The notes: a model not told the origin generated them from the sequence alone. Positions 8,628-18,522 are shown, numbered from the stretch's first letter. The stretch: 64,000 bases of DNA from Arthrobacter glacialis (GCF_002909445.1 NZ_PPXC01000007.1:124001-188000); one strand, 5' to 3'. Translations and numbers: made by a program.

Positions 8628-10172
8628 CTACGAGGAAGCGTCCTCTTCAACGTCTTTCGGTCCACTGAGATCCATGTCGAGGAGGGGAACAACTCGTGAT
8701 TCGGTGACGTGTCGGTGGACCAGCCACAGGCCCAAGAAGATCGGAATGCCGATGTAGGAAGAAAGGATTTCCAGCCCACGTCCCGCCAGAACGGCCTGGT
8801 AGTTTTGCCCGGCAACCACCACAATAAGGACGGCGAATGCCAGCAGCGGTCCAATCGGGAAAAACGACGCCTTGTAGGGCAAATCGCTCACCTTGTTGCC
8901 TTGGGCGAGGAATCCGCGCCTGAAGCGGTAGTGCGAGAGCGCGATGCCTGCCCAGACAATAAAGCCGCACAATCCGGAGACATTGAGCAGCCACGCATAG
9001 GCGGCCCCTTGGCCGACGATGGCACTGAGGAACCCAAAGAGTCCCACCGCGGCCGTGGCCAATAACGCAGCCATGGGGACGCCGCGTGAGTTGGTCCGGC
9101 CGAAGATCTTCGGCGCCTTGCCATCATGGGCCATTGCATAGAGCATCCGGGTTGAGGCGTAGAGGCCGGAATTGCCTGCGGAGAGGATGGCCGTAAGGAT
9201 CACGGCATTCATCAAGGCAGCCGCAAAGGCAATTCCCGCACGTTCAAAGACCAGGGTGAACGGGGACGCTGCAATGTCTGCTTCCCCGGAGGCCAACAGG
9301 CTCGGGTCGGTGAACGGAATCAGGCAACCGATGACGAAGATGGCGCCAATGTAAAAGATCATGATGCGCCAGAAGACGGAGCGGATTGCTCGGGGAACTT
9401 CCCGGCGCGGGTTCTTGGCCTCCCCTGCTGCAACACCCACCAGCTCGGTACCTTGGAAGGAGAACCCGGCGATCATGAAGACGGAAATGATGGAAACCCA
9501 GCCGCCGTGGAACACATCTTCACGGTTTTGCCAGTTGCTGAATCCCGGTGAATTATCGCCCAGGATGCCAAAGATCATCAGCACACCTGCCACCAGGAAA
9601 AGCACGACTGCCACCACCTTGATCAGTGACAGCCAGAATTCGCTTTCGCCAAAGGCCTTGGCCGAGAGTGCGTTCATTGCCGTGAGCAGAACAAGGAAAA
9701 CTCCGGCCCAGAGCCACCCAGGCACCCCGGGAAACCAGAAGTCCATGATGATTCCCGCGGCGACCAGCTCGGCAGCCACGGTGATGGCCCAGTTGAACCA
9801 GTAGTTCCAGCCGATGGCGAACCCGAACGACGGCGATACGAAGCGGGTTGCGTAGGTTTGGAATGAGCCCGCCACGGGAATTTTTGCAGACATTTCCCCC
9901 AGGGACTGCATCAGCAAGAAGACCATCAGGCCCACCAAGAGGTAGGCAACCAGTGCACCGCCGGGGCCGGCTTGGGCAATGGTTCCACCTGAAGCTACGA
10001 AGAGGCCGGTGCCGATGGCGCCACCGATGGCGATCATCTGGAGGTGGCGGCTGCTCAGCCCTCGTTTGAGTTCATTCTCTGCCTGGTCCATGGGAGTGCC
10101 GGGCTGTATTCCGCTGGCGGGGACTGGCTTCGTTGGAGATTCTTCTTGAGGTGCAACAGATATATTGCTCAT
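8628..10172 (-). CDS. APC-superfamily amino acid permease (LysP/GabP-like)
   Basis: This 514-residue protein has about twelve transmembrane helices. It shows the first-helix signature of bacterial amino acid/H+ symporters (RHLQMIAIGGAIGTGLFV), followed by QSLGEMSAKIPVAGSF and the SFQGTELVGVAAGEAKNP segment of helix 6 and its loop. This is the AAT family, close in pattern to LysP and the aromatic and GABA permeases. The substrate cannot be read from sequence, although the helix 6 motif is most like basic amino acid permeases. GGGAAG precedes the ATG by six bases. Monocistronic. Confidence 0.88.
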   Translation of the reverse strand: MSNISVAPQEESPTKPVPASGIQPGTPMDQAENELKRGLSSRHLQMIAIGGAIGTGLFVASGGTIAQAGPGGALVAYLLVGLMVFLLMQSLGEMSAKIPVAGSFQTYATRFVSPSFGFAIGWNYWFNWAITVAAELVAAGIIMDFWFPGVPGWLWAGVFLVLLTAMNALSAKAFGESEFWLSLIKVVAVVLFLVAGVLMIFGILGDNSPGFSNWQNREDVFHGGWVSIISVFMIAGFSFQGTELVGVAAGEAKNPRREVPRAIRSVFWRIMIFYIGAIFVIGCLIPFTDPSLLASGEADIAASPFTLVFERAGIAFAAALMNAVILTAILSAGNSGLYASTRMLYAMAHDGKAPKIFGRTNSRGVPMAALLATAAVGLFGFLSAIVGQGAAYAWLLNVSGLCGFIVWAGIALSHYRFRRGFLAQGNKVSDLPYKASFFPIGPLLAFAVLIVVVAGQNYQAVLAGRGLEILSSYIGIPIFLGLWLVHRHVTESRVVPLLDMDLSGPKDVEEDASS

Positions 10173-10383
10173 TTTTGGCTTCCCGACTGGTGGTCATTGA
10201 CGGATCAAGACAGTGCCAGGTTCTTGGATCCGGGCCTGCTGGACCCTGAAATGTCGGGCGGAGATTGGCTCCATGAGCTCCTATCTGACGCAACGACACT
10301 GACCATTATGACGGGGAATTGTCACAAAGCAGGAATCGGTGCACCTTGGGCGGCACCCGGATCAGCCCGGGCCGCCAATCCAA

Positions 10384-11070
10384 CTATTTTTCGTTGTTGC
10401 GTCGCACCATCTCGTTGATCCAGCTGGGTGCGAACGGCGAGGTGCAGTTTGGTGGAGTTGGGTAGTCCTTGAGCACTTCCAGACGCTCCCCAATGTCAAG
10501 GGCCCGGGCGCGGTGCTCGGCGTGCTCAATACCGATCTGGGCCAAGCAAAAGTTCATGGCCCACTGCAGCCGGTCCGGAGCTTCCTTCATCTGCGCTTCA
10601 ATGATGTCCAGCAATTCCGCAAGATCCAGTCCTTGGGGCTTCTTCACCACCCGTTCGCTGGTCAGCGCCCACCCGGCACTGGCTACCGACGCGTCCGGAT
10701 CGGTGAACCAGGCCACCCGCAATTCCTGGGCATGCGGGCTCTTCTTCACCACGTAGTTCACCAGCCACTCGTTCACCTTGGGTATCCGGGCCTCGCGCAT
10801 CATGGCATCCAGTTCATCGCGCCCAAAATCCTTGGGGCGGCAAATCAGCAGCGCCACCAGCCGCGCCGGGGTGTCGCCCGTGGCCCACAGCTCGCGGGCA
10901 AGCTCCTGCTGCGTCTTCAGCCGTTTCGCCATGGCGCGCAGCTTGCCCAGGTTAACACCGTGGTCGTCACCATGCTTCTCGTTTACGGCGCGGGCTTTCG
11001 GATCCTCCAGCGCAGCCAACTCGGCCAACACCTGGCTTGCCGCAGCACTCATCATCGTTGCCTGGGCCAT
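10384..11070 (-). CDS. AlkD-like DNA alkylation repair protein
   Basis: This protein of about 228 residues is built of HEAT-like helical repeats. Segments such as LARELWATGDTPARLVALLI, VNEWLVNYVVKKSP and FTDPDASVASAGWAL fit the DNA alkylation repair (AlkD/AlkC) family, whose glycosylases remove N3- and N7-alkyl purines without base flipping. The ATG was chosen because AGGAG lies seven bases before it; a longer frame upstream lacks a signal. Monocistronic between two differently oriented genes. Confidence 0.75.
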   Translation of the reverse strand: MAQATMMSAAASQVLAELAALEDPKARAVNEKHGDDHGVNLGKLRAMAKRLKTQQELARELWATGDTPARLVALLICRPKDFGRDELDAMMREARIPKVNEWLVNYVVKKSPHAQELRVAWFTDPDASVASAGWALTSERVVKKPQGLDLAELLDIIEAQMKEAPDRLQWAMNFCLAQIGIEHAEHRARALDIGERLEVLKDYPTPPNCTSPFAPSWINEMVRRNNEK

Positions 11071-11233
11071 CGTGCGCTCCTGTCCATCATGGGTAGGTTC
11101 CAGCGTACTCGGAAGGTACCCACAAGCAGGAGAACGGGTGACGCCGGGCACTTGGCTTTTCTGTTCGGCTCAGAGCGGCATGGGCTAGATTCTAAGGACC
11201 TGACAGTCAGCTGGATCGCGAAAGGGACAACCC

Positions 11234-11707
11234 ATGACAAGCCCCGATCTAGGTGTCTGGCCACACGGCGATGCCCAGTACCGACGTTCGGAAGTCACAG
11301 CCGTGGTGGGAAACGGTGACGGCGTCTGGGAACGCGCTGCAACTGAAGTGCTGCGCTGGAAAGTGAAGACCGCAAGTGGATTCTCCGTGGATTCAACCGA
11401 ATCTGTTGCGCCCGGCCAGCGTGTGATCGTCACGGCACGGATGTTCGGGATAACGGTTCATGAGCCTGTGGAAGTAGTGGCCGTGGTGGAGCAGCCGGAC
11501 CGGGTGGGTTTCGCTTACAAGACTCTGCCCGGGCATCCGGTCAGCGGCGAGGAAGCATTCATTATCCACCGCAAGGGAGACCAGGTGCATCTGAGTATCC
11601 GATCGCTCACCCGCGCGGCACCGCAGCAACCGTGGCGCGCCCTGTTCCCGATCCTCTTGCTCGCACAACTAGTAGTTCGACGGCGGTACCTGCGCGCACT
11701 GCTGTGA
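11234..11707 (+). CDS. DUF1990 family protein
   Basis: This 157-residue protein is preceded by AAAGGGA. The order of segments (WERAATEVLRWKVK, a PGQRVIVTARMFG strand, RVGFAYKTLPGHPVSGEEAF, then a positively charged C-terminal helix) matches DUF1990, a START-like domain found in actinobacteria and plants. Ligand unknown. Divergently arranged with the AlkD-like gene, and convergent with a second START-like gene. Confidence 0.8.
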   Translation: MTSPDLGVWPHGDAQYRRSEVTAVVGNGDGVWERAATEVLRWKVKTASGFSVDSTESVAPGQRVIVTARMFGITVHEPVEVVAVVEQPDRVGFAYKTLPGHPVSGEEAFIIHRKGDQVHLSIRSLTRAAPQQPWRALFPILLLAQLVVRRRYLRALL

Positions 11708-11753
11708 GCCGGCTGGAACGACGCAGTGGCCAAGCCCCGCACTCGTGTGGACG

Positions 11754-12200
11754 CTATGCGCCGGAAACCAGGAACTCGTTCCGCGTCTCAATGAGCTTCT
11801 TCAAGTACCGGGTCAGAACCATCTTCTCCACCAAACGCCCCAACGGACCAAAAGGGGCAGCGAATTCGATTCGCTCAGTCATGGTGGTCCCGGCAGCGTC
11901 CTCGCGAAAGTCGTGAACGTGCCGGAAATAGCGGAACGGGCCGTTGACTTGCTCATCAACAAAACAGCTGGGCGCTTCCAGATAGGTGATCCTGGAGGTC
12001 ATGCGCAGCGGAACGCCGAAGTGCCAGGCCCGCCACGTTACTTCCTCCCCCAGACCAATCGACCCGGATGTCACTCCGGCAACGGCCGTTTCCTTCGAAT
12101 GCCCCATCGACTCCGTGTGTGCATCAATACTCAGAGAAAGGTGAAACAACTCAGCTCGGCTCATGGTGGTTCGGGTGACACATTCAAAGGAGGCAGGCAT
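11754..12200 (-). CDS. SRPBCC (START-like) family protein
   Basis: This protein of about 148 residues has the helix-grip pattern of SRPBCC proteins: an N-terminal ELFHLSLSIDAH strand-helix, GEEVTWRAWHFGVP, DEQVNGPFRYFRHVHDF, TMTERIEFAAPFGP, and a long C-terminal helix. These bind hydrophobic ligands; this subgroup has no assigned function. Two starts are possible (12239 or 12200); neither has a strong ribosome-binding site. It directly follows the exporter gene on the same strand and is probably in its transcript. Confidence 0.75.
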   Translation of the reverse strand: MPASFECVTRTTMSRAELFHLSLSIDAHTESMGHSKETAVAGVTSGSIGLGEEVTWRAWHFGVPLRMTSRITYLEAPSCFVDEQVNGPFRYFRHVHDFREDAAGTTMTERIEFAAPFGPLGRLVEKMVLTRYLKKLIETRNEFLVSGA

Positions 12201-12239
12201 GGTTGCCAGTATCCCAGAAGCCAACGGGCATGAAGGCAC

Positions 12240-13922
12240 TCAGTCGCGAAGTTTAGCTTCAGCGGCCAATTCCGCCGTGGTGGGCGGGCGGCCGCTGGAG
12301 AGGTCCTCGGGCAGGTCCCCCGGCAGCCTGTTCGGCATCCGGCCAGCCGGCACTATCGCCAGCATGGCGATGGCCGCCAGTCCGAGGAGGGAAATCTTCA
12401 GGGCCTGCAGGCGGGCGTCCTCATTAACCTTCACGGCGGCATCCACCTGGGCGGCGGTTGCCGAGGTGGTGGCCAGGAAATCCTTGAGGTGGTCGTTGGT
12501 CACAAAATTCACGCTGTCCAACGGAATCTGCTGCTGCAGATCGGCCGGGATCTCATCGTGGGCGCTCATGCCCGCCGTGACACTCATGGCCAGGATCGAG
12601 ACGGCGAACACGCTCGCCACCGCGATGCCCACCGAGCCGGAAATGTTGTGCACCAACCCGCGCCAGGCACCCACGTCACCGGCAAGCCTTTTGGGGGATG
12701 CCGACAGCAAGGTGTTGAACACCAGGGCCACAATGGCACCCTGGCCCAGGCCCAGGGTGATCAGGCCCAGCACCACGAAGATCTGGCCCCAGCTGTTGCT
12801 GATGGTGAAGGCCAGCAGAATGAGGCCCAGTGACACCACAACAAAGCCCATGCGTGCCAGCTTCCGGGGCGTGAACTTATCGTAGAACTGGGCCACCATG
12901 GAGCTGGCCACAAAGATGGACAGCGTGTAGGGAATGATGGAGATGGAGGTTTGGAAGCTTGAGCGGCCCTGCACAATCTGGATGTACAGGGGAATCAGGA
13001 AGTTCGCCGCCGTGCCCACAAACAGCATGGCAGCCATGGCGAACGTGGTGGCCTTCTCCTGCCCCGACTTCAACACGTCAAGGTCAAAGATTTGCGGGCG
13101 TCCCAGCGACTTTTGCTTGCGCAGCCACATGAAGAACACCTGTCCGCCAATGATGCCCAGCACAATCAGGACCAGCGCCGGTGACAGGCCCAGCACATTG
13201 AACGGCGCGGCCTCGGTGGCCATCACCACGCCCCAGGAGTTCATGCCACTGAAGCCGAAGCTCAGGAAAATGATGGACACGGCCGCAACCATGGCCCCCA
13301 CCCAGTCGATGGCCACCTCGGGCATCGGGGCAATGTTCTTGAGCTTGAAGCTCAAGGCAAAGTTCACAATTGCCAGCAGCACAATGAGCCCAAAGGAGTA
13401 GCGCCAGCCGATGGTTGAGGCGAAGGATCCGGCAATCAGCAGTGCCAGCACCCCTGCTGCCGGGATGGCCGCCGCAAGGAAGCCAATGGACTTGGCCTGC
13501 TGGTCCCCCTTGAAGTTGGCCGCGATGAAGACCACCAGGGCCGGTGCAATCAAGGCGATCACTGCTCCGGACAGCGCCTGGGCAACAAAGAGCATGACCG
13601 GGCTGACGCTTAGCGCCACCGCAGCCATGGAGAGCCCGTGGATGGCCACGGCGATCTGGAAGACCTTGCGTGAACCAAACTTGGCCCCCACCTTGGCCCC
13701 GAGCAGGATGAACGCGGCCATGGCGAACGTTCCGGCGGTGATGGCCGTGCCAATGTTCGTGGCGGGCGTGTTCAGGTCCGTGGTGATGCCCTGCATGGAT
13801 ACTGTCAGCGCGTTCACGGCAAACGATGCTTGAATTTGGGTTAGAACCACCACAATGAGTGGCAGCCACGACGCGTGGGCAACAGCCTCAGCGGCCCCTG
13901 CCGGTACTTGACGACTGGACAT
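12240..13922 (-). CDS. MFS transporter, DHA2-type 14-span drug/H+ antiporter
   Basis: This protein of about 560 residues has fourteen predicted membrane spans. The cytoplasmic loop after helix 2 reads LGAKVGAKFGSRKVF, a version of the major facilitator motif A, and helix 5 carries PAAGVLALLIAGSFAS, the DHA2-type motif C region. Such proteins expel lipophilic cations or antibiotics. The ATG was chosen because AGAAAGG lies before it; an upstream in-frame ATG at 13955 is less likely. Downstream on the same strand is the START-like gene. No regulator is adjacent. Confidence 0.87.
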   Translation of the reverse strand: MSSRQVPAGAAEAVAHASWLPLIVVVLTQIQASFAVNALTVSMQGITTDLNTPATNIGTAITAGTFAMAAFILLGAKVGAKFGSRKVFQIAVAIHGLSMAAVALSVSPVMLFVAQALSGAVIALIAPALVVFIAANFKGDQQAKSIGFLAAAIPAAGVLALLIAGSFASTIGWRYSFGLIVLLAIVNFALSFKLKNIAPMPEVAIDWVGAMVAAVSIIFLSFGFSGMNSWGVVMATEAAPFNVLGLSPALVLIVLGIIGGQVFFMWLRKQKSLGRPQIFDLDVLKSGQEKATTFAMAAMLFVGTAANFLIPLYIQIVQGRSSFQTSISIIPYTLSIFVASSMVAQFYDKFTPRKLARMGFVVVSLGLILLAFTISNSWGQIFVVLGLITLGLGQGAIVALVFNTLLSASPKRLAGDVGAWRGLVHNISGSVGIAVASVFAVSILAMSVTAGMSAHDEIPADLQQQIPLDSVNFVTNDHLKDFLATTSATAAQVDAAVKVNEDARLQALKISLLGLAAIAMLAIVPAGRMPNRLPGDLPEDLSSGRPPTTAELAAEAKLRD

Positions 13923-14068
13923 CAGCAGGCCTTTCTCTCCTCCGGCCGGCCACACACCAGATCCGGCCCGGCTTCAGCCGGGATACGTGATCTTCAGTCT
14001 AAGCAGGACGACGCAATTTCGTTAGAAGAATTCAAGCGTGCCGTAATACAACATCCAGCACAGACCGC

Positions 14069-14542
14069 TTAGCCGTCGTAAGCGGCCTGCAATGCGGCAA
14101 TGTCGAGCTTTTGCATGCCCAGCATGGCGGCCATGGCGCGCTGTGAGCCTTCCGGGTCGGGACCATTGAGAACACTGGTGAGCATGGCGGGAATCAATTG
14201 CCAGGACACCCCGAATTTGTCCTTGAGCCAGCCGCATTGGCTTTCCTCGCCGCCGTCGGCCGTCAAGGCATTCCACGTGGCATCCAGCTCTTCCTGGTTG
14301 TCAAAGAACAGCTCAAAGGAGATTGCCTCCGTAAAGGAGTACATGGGGCCGCCGTTCAGGCCACGAAAACTGCGCCCATCCAGTTCGAAGGCAACTGTTA
14401 ATGCAGTGCCGGGCTCCCCCGGGCCGCCTTCACCCCAACGTGCCACGTCCGTAATGCGGGAATTCGGGAACAACCCCACATAAAAACTTGCTGCTTCTTC
14501 CGCCTGGCCATCAAACCACAAACATGTACCAATTCCTGCCAT
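14069..14542 (-). CDS. VOC family (PhnB-like) protein
   Basis: This protein of about 157 residues begins at an AGIGTCLWFDG strand and has paired beta-alpha modules (ASFYVGLFPNSRI, TVAFELDGRSFRGLNG, FELFFDNQEELDATWNAL, CGWLKDKFGVSWQLIP). That is the vicinal-oxygen-chelate fold of the PhnB/3-demethylubiquinone-methyltransferase-like group. The metal ligands usual in catalytic members are only partly conserved, so an enzymatic role is uncertain. An ATG five codons upstream is also possible. Confidence 0.82.
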   Translation of the reverse strand: MAGIGTCLWFDGQAEEAASFYVGLFPNSRITDVARWGEGGPGEPGTALTVAFELDGRSFRGLNGGPMYSFTEAISFELFFDNQEELDATWNALTADGGEESQCGWLKDKFGVSWQLIPAMLTSVLNGPDPEGSQRAMAAMLGMQKLDIAALQAAYDG

Positions 14543-14680
14543 TGCCACCACATCCATTCATCGAGACACAGACCAGACAACTGTTCCGGTCTGTGGACGA
14601 GCCTAGAGCGGCAGGCCACCGGCTTCAATGGTTACTTGCCGGTAGCTTTCGCCGAGACGAGTTCTTCGTCGGCGACGCTC

Positions 14681-14902
14681 TTAAGGGCGACGGCGGGGCT
14701 TGGCTTTGACGGCGTCGGCCATCACCAGAGACAGGACCAACCAGAGGCAAAAGGCCGTGCCGCCGAGGACCACGGCAAGGGTGGGCGGAAGGATCCCCGC
14801 CACCCACTGCTTGGACGTCAAGGAAATCGCGCCAGCCAGAAAAAGCAGCGCTCCACCGACTCCCAGGACAATGTTGAGCAGGCGCAGCAACCAGAGCCGC
14901 AC
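14681..14902 (-). CDS. Small two-span membrane protein
   Basis: This 73-residue protein has two hydrophobic helices (LNIVLGVGGALLFLAGAISL and TLAVVLGGTAFCLWLVLSLVM) and a Lys/Arg-rich end that should stay in the cytoplasm. No family is recognised. It is divergent from the DUF3054 gene across about 95 bases, which probably contain both promoters. Confidence 0.6.
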   Translation of the reverse strand: MRLWLLRLLNIVLGVGGALLFLAGAISLTSKQWVAGILPPTLAVVLGGTAFCLWLVLSLVMADAVKAKPRRRP

Positions 14903-14996
14903 GTCGCCTCCTGTGTCGCGGTAGGGGGAATGTCAACCGGAGTGACCGGCCCAACGGCACAGCCACCTCTGCAAGTTTACGACTAAACTTCCATGA

Positions 14997-15389
14997 GTGA
15001 CTCAAACACAGACGCGCCCCAGTTCGAAGATTCTTTTCTACACGATCGCCGCGGACATTGTCCTGGTGCTGATCTTTGCCCTGTCCGGACGCAGCTCCCA
15101 CAGCGAAAATCTTTCCGTGGGTGGCGTGCTGGAAACAGCGTGGCCATTTCTCGCTGCACTGGCTGTGGGCTGGCTGGTTTGCCGCACCTGGGTGCAGCCG
15201 CTGCGTGTGTGGCCGCACGGCGTCTGCCTGTGGATGATCACCGTGGCCGGCGGAATGGCTTTGCGCATCCTCTCCGGCGCTACCGCGGCGACCCCCTTTG
15301 TGGTGGTGGCAACACTTGTTTTGGCCGTGTTCCTGCTGGGCCACCGGCTCATTGCAACACGTGTGACACGTGGCACCAAAAGCCCATAA
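14997..15389 (+). CDS. DUF3054 family membrane protein
   Basis: This 130-residue protein has four membrane helices. It opens with a short polar tail and the AADIVLVLIFALSGRSSH helix typical of DUF3054, followed by WPFLAALAVGWLVCR and a Trp-Pro-His-Gly turn. The family is widespread in actinobacteria and has no known function. The GTG start is supported by TAAACT ending seven bases upstream, which suggests leaderless expression. Confidence 0.82.
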   Translation: MTQTQTRPSSKILFYTIAADIVLVLIFALSGRSSHSENLSVGGVLETAWPFLAALAVGWLVCRTWVQPLRVWPHGVCLWMITVAGGMALRILSGATAATPFVVVATLVLAVFLLGHRLIATRVTRGTKSP

Positions 15390-15491
15390 TTAGCGAATCC
15401 CCTGCGTTACGATGGGGGCAACGAACTGCGTTTTTGTGACATCGCGCAGCATTTTTCCGCCTGCTTAAGCCACACGACAAGGACCCCGCCT

Positions 15492-15773
15492 GTGATCACC
15501 GCTTTTGTCTTGATCAAGACTGATGCCTCCCGGATACCCGAAGCCGCCCAAGAGATTTCTGAGCTCGCCGGAATCAGTGAGGTTTATTCGGTGACGGGTG
15601 AATGGGACTTGATTGCCATTGCGCGCGTGCAAAAGCATGAGGAGCTGGCAGATGTGATCGCCGACAAGCTTTCCAAGGTTAAGTCAATTGTCTCCACCAC
15701 CACCCAGATTTCCTTCCGCGCTTATTCGCAAACTGATTTGGATGCAGCGTTCTCCCTCGGTTTCGACCACTGA
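15492..15773 (+). CDS. Lrp/AsnC ligand-binding (RAM) domain protein
   Basis: This 93-residue protein consists of a stand-alone RAM domain with the beta-alpha-beta-beta-alpha-beta pattern (ITAFVLIKTD, GISEVYSVTGEWDLIAIARV, KSIVSTTTQISFRAY). It has no helix-turn-helix. Stand-alone RAM proteins oligomerise and may sense amino acids or tune full-length Lrp regulators. It lies eight bases before cutC, so the two probably form an operon. Confidence 0.85.
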   Translation: MITAFVLIKTDASRIPEAAQEISELAGISEVYSVTGEWDLIAIARVQKHEELADVIADKLSKVKSIVSTTTQISFRAYSQTDLDAAFSLGFDH

Positions 15774-15781
15774 ACCGCCGG

Positions 15782-16516
15782 ATGCGCCTCGAAATTGCTG
15801 TCCAGGATGTCCCCGGAGCTCACCTGGCAGCGGCGCACGGTGCCGACCGGATTGAGCTCTGCTGCGCTTTGCAACTGGGCGGGCTCACACCGTCCCACGG
15901 TTTGCTCAAAAGCGTTCGCGACGCCGAACCGAACCTGCCCATTCATGCCCTGGTCCGGCCGCGCCCCGGTGACTACGTTTATGACAGTGCTGCGGTTGCC
16001 CTCATGGTTGAGGAAATCAAGGCCCTGCGCGACGCCGGTGCCACGGGCGTTGTGATTGGCGCCCTGACCGCGGCGGACACCATTGGCTACTCCACTGTTG
16101 AGACGCTGATTGCGGCAGCGGATGGCCTGCACATCACCTTCCACAGGGCAGTGGACCATCTCAAGCTTCACGACGCCGCAGCTGCCGTTCCACAGCTGGC
16201 CGACCTTGGGGTGCAGCGCATCCTGAGCTCTGGCGGAGCCGGCCGTGCGGGTGAGGGCCTGACACAACTGCGGGCCATGCATGAGGCGGCCCAGGGTCGG
16301 TTGGATGTCATGGCTGGCGGCGGTGTTGGCATCGGCGATTTCTCCGCCTTCCACGCTGCCGGCTTGCGCGACGTTCACCTCTCGGCCAAGCGCGTGGTCA
16401 CCCAAATCCTGCCCGAGCCCATCACGGCAGCAGCCCAGGCCGAGGACCACAGCTACTTTGCCACCGACGCCGACGTGGTGCAGCAGGCTGCCAGCGCGGC
16501 GCGCGCTCTGAACTAG
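15782..16516 (+). CDS. cutC: CutC family TIM-barrel protein
   Basis: This 244-residue protein shows the CutC landmarks: LEIAVQDVPGAHLAAAHGADRIELC at the start, GGLTPSHGLL, ALVRPRPGDYVYD, the GATGVVIGAL strand, ITFHRAVDH, RILSSGGAGRAGEG and MAGGGVG near the end. CutC is annotated for copper homeostasis, though that role is disputed and the real substrate is unknown. It follows the RAM-domain gene closely and ends at a clear hairpin. Confidence 0.93.
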   Translation: MRLEIAVQDVPGAHLAAAHGADRIELCCALQLGGLTPSHGLLKSVRDAEPNLPIHALVRPRPGDYVYDSAAVALMVEEIKALRDAGATGVVIGALTAADTIGYSTVETLIAAADGLHITFHRAVDHLKLHDAAAAVPQLADLGVQRILSSGGAGRAGEGLTQLRAMHEAAQGRLDVMAGGGVGIGDFSAFHAAGLRDVHLSAKRVVTQILPEPITAAAQAEDHSYFATDADVVQQAASAARALN

Positions 16517-16569
16517 GGCTTGGCGCCGGCCCTGGTTGTGCTGGCTTGAGCATGTTCACCAACAACACG

Positions 16570-16596
16570 TGAAGGGCCCTCCAGGGAGCCCTTCAC
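16570..16596. terminator. Terminator between cutC and trpD
   Basis: TGAAGGG.CCCT pairs with AGGG..CCCTTCA around a tiny loop. It sits between two converging genes and could serve both. Confidence 0.6.
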
Positions 16597-16626
16597 CTGT
16601 TTAACCGGTGGGTTGGTGCGCGAAGA

Positions 16627-17697
16627 CTATTCGCCAGCACCCTCAGCCGAGAGTGCAACCCAGTTCTTCAGAACGTTCGCGGCAGCGCCGCCGTCGATGG
16701 CCGCCTCGGCCCGGGCTGCGGCAAAGTGCATGCGTTCCACCAGGGTGCCTGAGGCCGACTGGTCGTAGGCCACAAGGCCCGCGGCCGCATTGAGGACCAC
16801 GGCATCGCGGACGGGTGTTCGCTCACCGTCCAGGATGCGCCGAACAACGGAAGCGTTGAATGCTGCATCGGCGCCGCGCAACTCTTCAATGGTGGCCCTG
16901 GGGATGCCAATATCCAAGGGGTCAAAAGCAAGTTCCGTGACTAACGTGTCCCTGACCTCCCAGACAGTGGAGGTGCCCGTCGTCGTGAGTTCATCCAGCC
17001 CATCGCTGCCCCTGAACACCAAGGCTCGCACGTTGCGCGCCGCCAACACGCCAGCCACCAGGGGTGCCAGACGCGCGTCCGCAACACCAATGGCTGAGGC
17101 GTTCACGCGCGCTGGATTGGTCAACGGGCCCAGCAGGTTGAACGCCGTGGGAATGCCGAGCTGGCGCCGGGCAACAGCTGCGTGTCGCATGGACGGGTGG
17201 AAGAAGTTGGCAAAGCAAAAAGTGATGCCCACTTCGCTAGCCGCACGCGTCACCATCTCCAAGGAAAGGTCAAGACGGACGCCCAGGCTCTCCAGCACGT
17301 CTGCCGAGCCTGCGGCGGAGGAGGAGGCCCTGTTGCCATGCTTGACCACCGTGGCCCCTGCGCCGGCGCAGACCAGGGAGGCCATGGTGGAAATGTTCAC
17401 AGTATTGAGCCTGTCTCCGCCGGTGCCCACAATATCGAGGGCATCCGTGGAAACATGCATGGGCCGGGCATTGGCCAGCATGGCCTCCACCAGGCCGGTC
17501 ACTTCGGCGACCGTTTCGCCCTTGGCACGCAAGGCCACCAGGAACCCGGCAATCTGCACATCGGTGGCGTTTCCGGCCATGATGGTGTTCATGGCCCACT
17601 GTGTTGCGTCCTGGCTGAGGTCTTCCTTGGCTATCAAGGCGGCAATGAGGTTTGGCCAGGTGCGGGTGTCGGCAACAGTGTTTGGGAGAGGATTCAC
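16627..17697 (-). CDS. trpD: Anthranilate phosphoribosyltransferase
   Basis: TrpD transfers the phosphoribosyl group of PRPP to anthranilate, the second step of tryptophan synthesis. This 356-residue protein has the PRPP-binding GTGGD loop (about 91-95), the NIST helix start, the KHGNR loop (119-123) and the [23 protein letters not shown] region. The GTG is chosen because the family usually begins just before [10 protein letters not shown] and because TAACAT ends seven bases upstream, compatible with a leaderless mRNA. No other trp genes are adjacent, so it is a stand-alone copy, as in many actinobacteria. Divergent from ctaE. Confidence 0.95.
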   Translation of the reverse strand: MNPLPNTVADTRTWPNLIAALIAKEDLSQDATQWAMNTIMAGNATDVQIAGFLVALRAKGETVAEVTGLVEAMLANARPMHVSTDALDIVGTGGDRLNTVNISTMASLVCAGAGATVVKHGNRASSSAAGSADVLESLGVRLDLSLEMVTRAASEVGITFCFANFFHPSMRHAAVARRQLGIPTAFNLLGPLTNPARVNASAIGVADARLAPLVAGVLAARNVRALVFRGSDGLDELTTTGTSTVWEVRDTLVTELAFDPLDIGIPRATIEELRGADAAFNASVVRRILDGERTPVRDAVVLNAAAGLVAYDQSASGTLVERMHFAAARAEAAIDGGAAANVLKNWVALSAEGAGE

Positions 17698-17847
17698 TCT
17701 CAAGATGTTAGTGGAAATCGGCCGCCGCCTTCGGAATGTGACCATTGACACGCGCATCGTGTTGTGCATACGCATCTGGGTTTAGGCTGTGAATCCGCCG
17801 GAATTTCGCAAGTTTGTAGAAAAAGATCCGGCAAACGGCATTTTGCA

Positions 17848-17877
17848 TTGGGAACTCTGGAGTTTTATAGACATAAT
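17848..17877 (+). promoter_or_regulatory. Predicted promoter of the ctaE-qcrCAB cluster
   Basis: TTGGGA and CATAAT are separated by 18 bases, and the -10 box ends six bases before the GTG of ctaE. This would start the transcript at or very near the start codon. The -10 box lies in a small palindrome (AGACATAATGTCT), which could be an operator or a coincidence. Confidence 0.4.
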
Positions 17878-17883
17878 GTCTAT

Positions 17884-18522
17884 GTGACAACTGCGACCCA
17901 TGCCCCCAGTACCCCGGCGCATCCGACGCTGAATCGACCGAACATGGTTTCTGTAGGAACCGTAGTTTGGTTGTCCAGTGAGCTGATGTTCTTTGCCGGC
18001 CTTTTTGCCATGTACTTCACACTGCGTTCCACCACTGGTGGGATGTGGGCTGAAGAAACGGCCAAGCTGAACTTCCCGTTCGCCTTGGTGAACACCATCA
18101 TCCTGGTTTCCAGCTCATTCAGCTGCCAGATGGGTGTGTTTGCTGCGGAGAACCTTCGGCCTCGCCGCACCGGACGCCTCTTCCAGTTCTCCAAGTGGGG
18201 AATGACGGAGTGGTTCCTGTTGACCTTCGTTCTCGGTGCCATCTTCGTTGCCGGTCAAGCGACCGAATACGCGATGCTGACTTCCGAGCACGTGACACTG
18301 AACTCAAACCCCTATGGCTCAGCCTTCTACATGACAACAGGTTTCCACGGCCTGCACGTCCTTGGCGGACTCATTGCATTCCTACTCATCATTGGCCGCG
18401 CCTATGCTGCAAAGAAGTTTGGACACTTCGAAGCAACCAGCGCGATCGTCACTTCTTACTACTGGCACTTCGTGGATGTCGTGTGGATTGGCCTTTTCTT
18501 GGTCATCTACGTCCTGAAGTAA
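17884..18522 (+). CDS. ctaE: Cytochrome c oxidase subunit III (aa3 type)
   Basis: Subunit III stabilises the catalytic core of the aa3 oxidase in the membrane. This 212-residue protein has five spans, the short actinobacterial form. Visible are [21 protein letters not shown], the GQATEY segment, [15 protein letters not shown] and the C-terminal [15 protein letters not shown] helix, all diagnostic for subunit III. The GTG fits a leaderless start. It is first in a forward cluster with qcrC, qcrA and qcrB, the arrangement of the bcc-aa3 supercomplex in actinobacteria, while ctaC, ctaD and ctaF lie separately at 23.6-26.6 kb. Confidence 0.96.
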   Translation: MTTATHAPSTPAHPTLNRPNMVSVGTVVWLSSELMFFAGLFAMYFTLRSTTGGMWAEETAKLNFPFALVNTIILVSSSFSCQMGVFAAENLRPRRTGRLFQFSKWGMTEWFLLTFVLGAIFVAGQATEYAMLTSEHVTLNSNPYGSAFYMTTGFHGLHVLGGLIAFLLIIGRAYAAKKFGHFEATSAIVTSYYWHFVDVVWIGLFLVIYVLK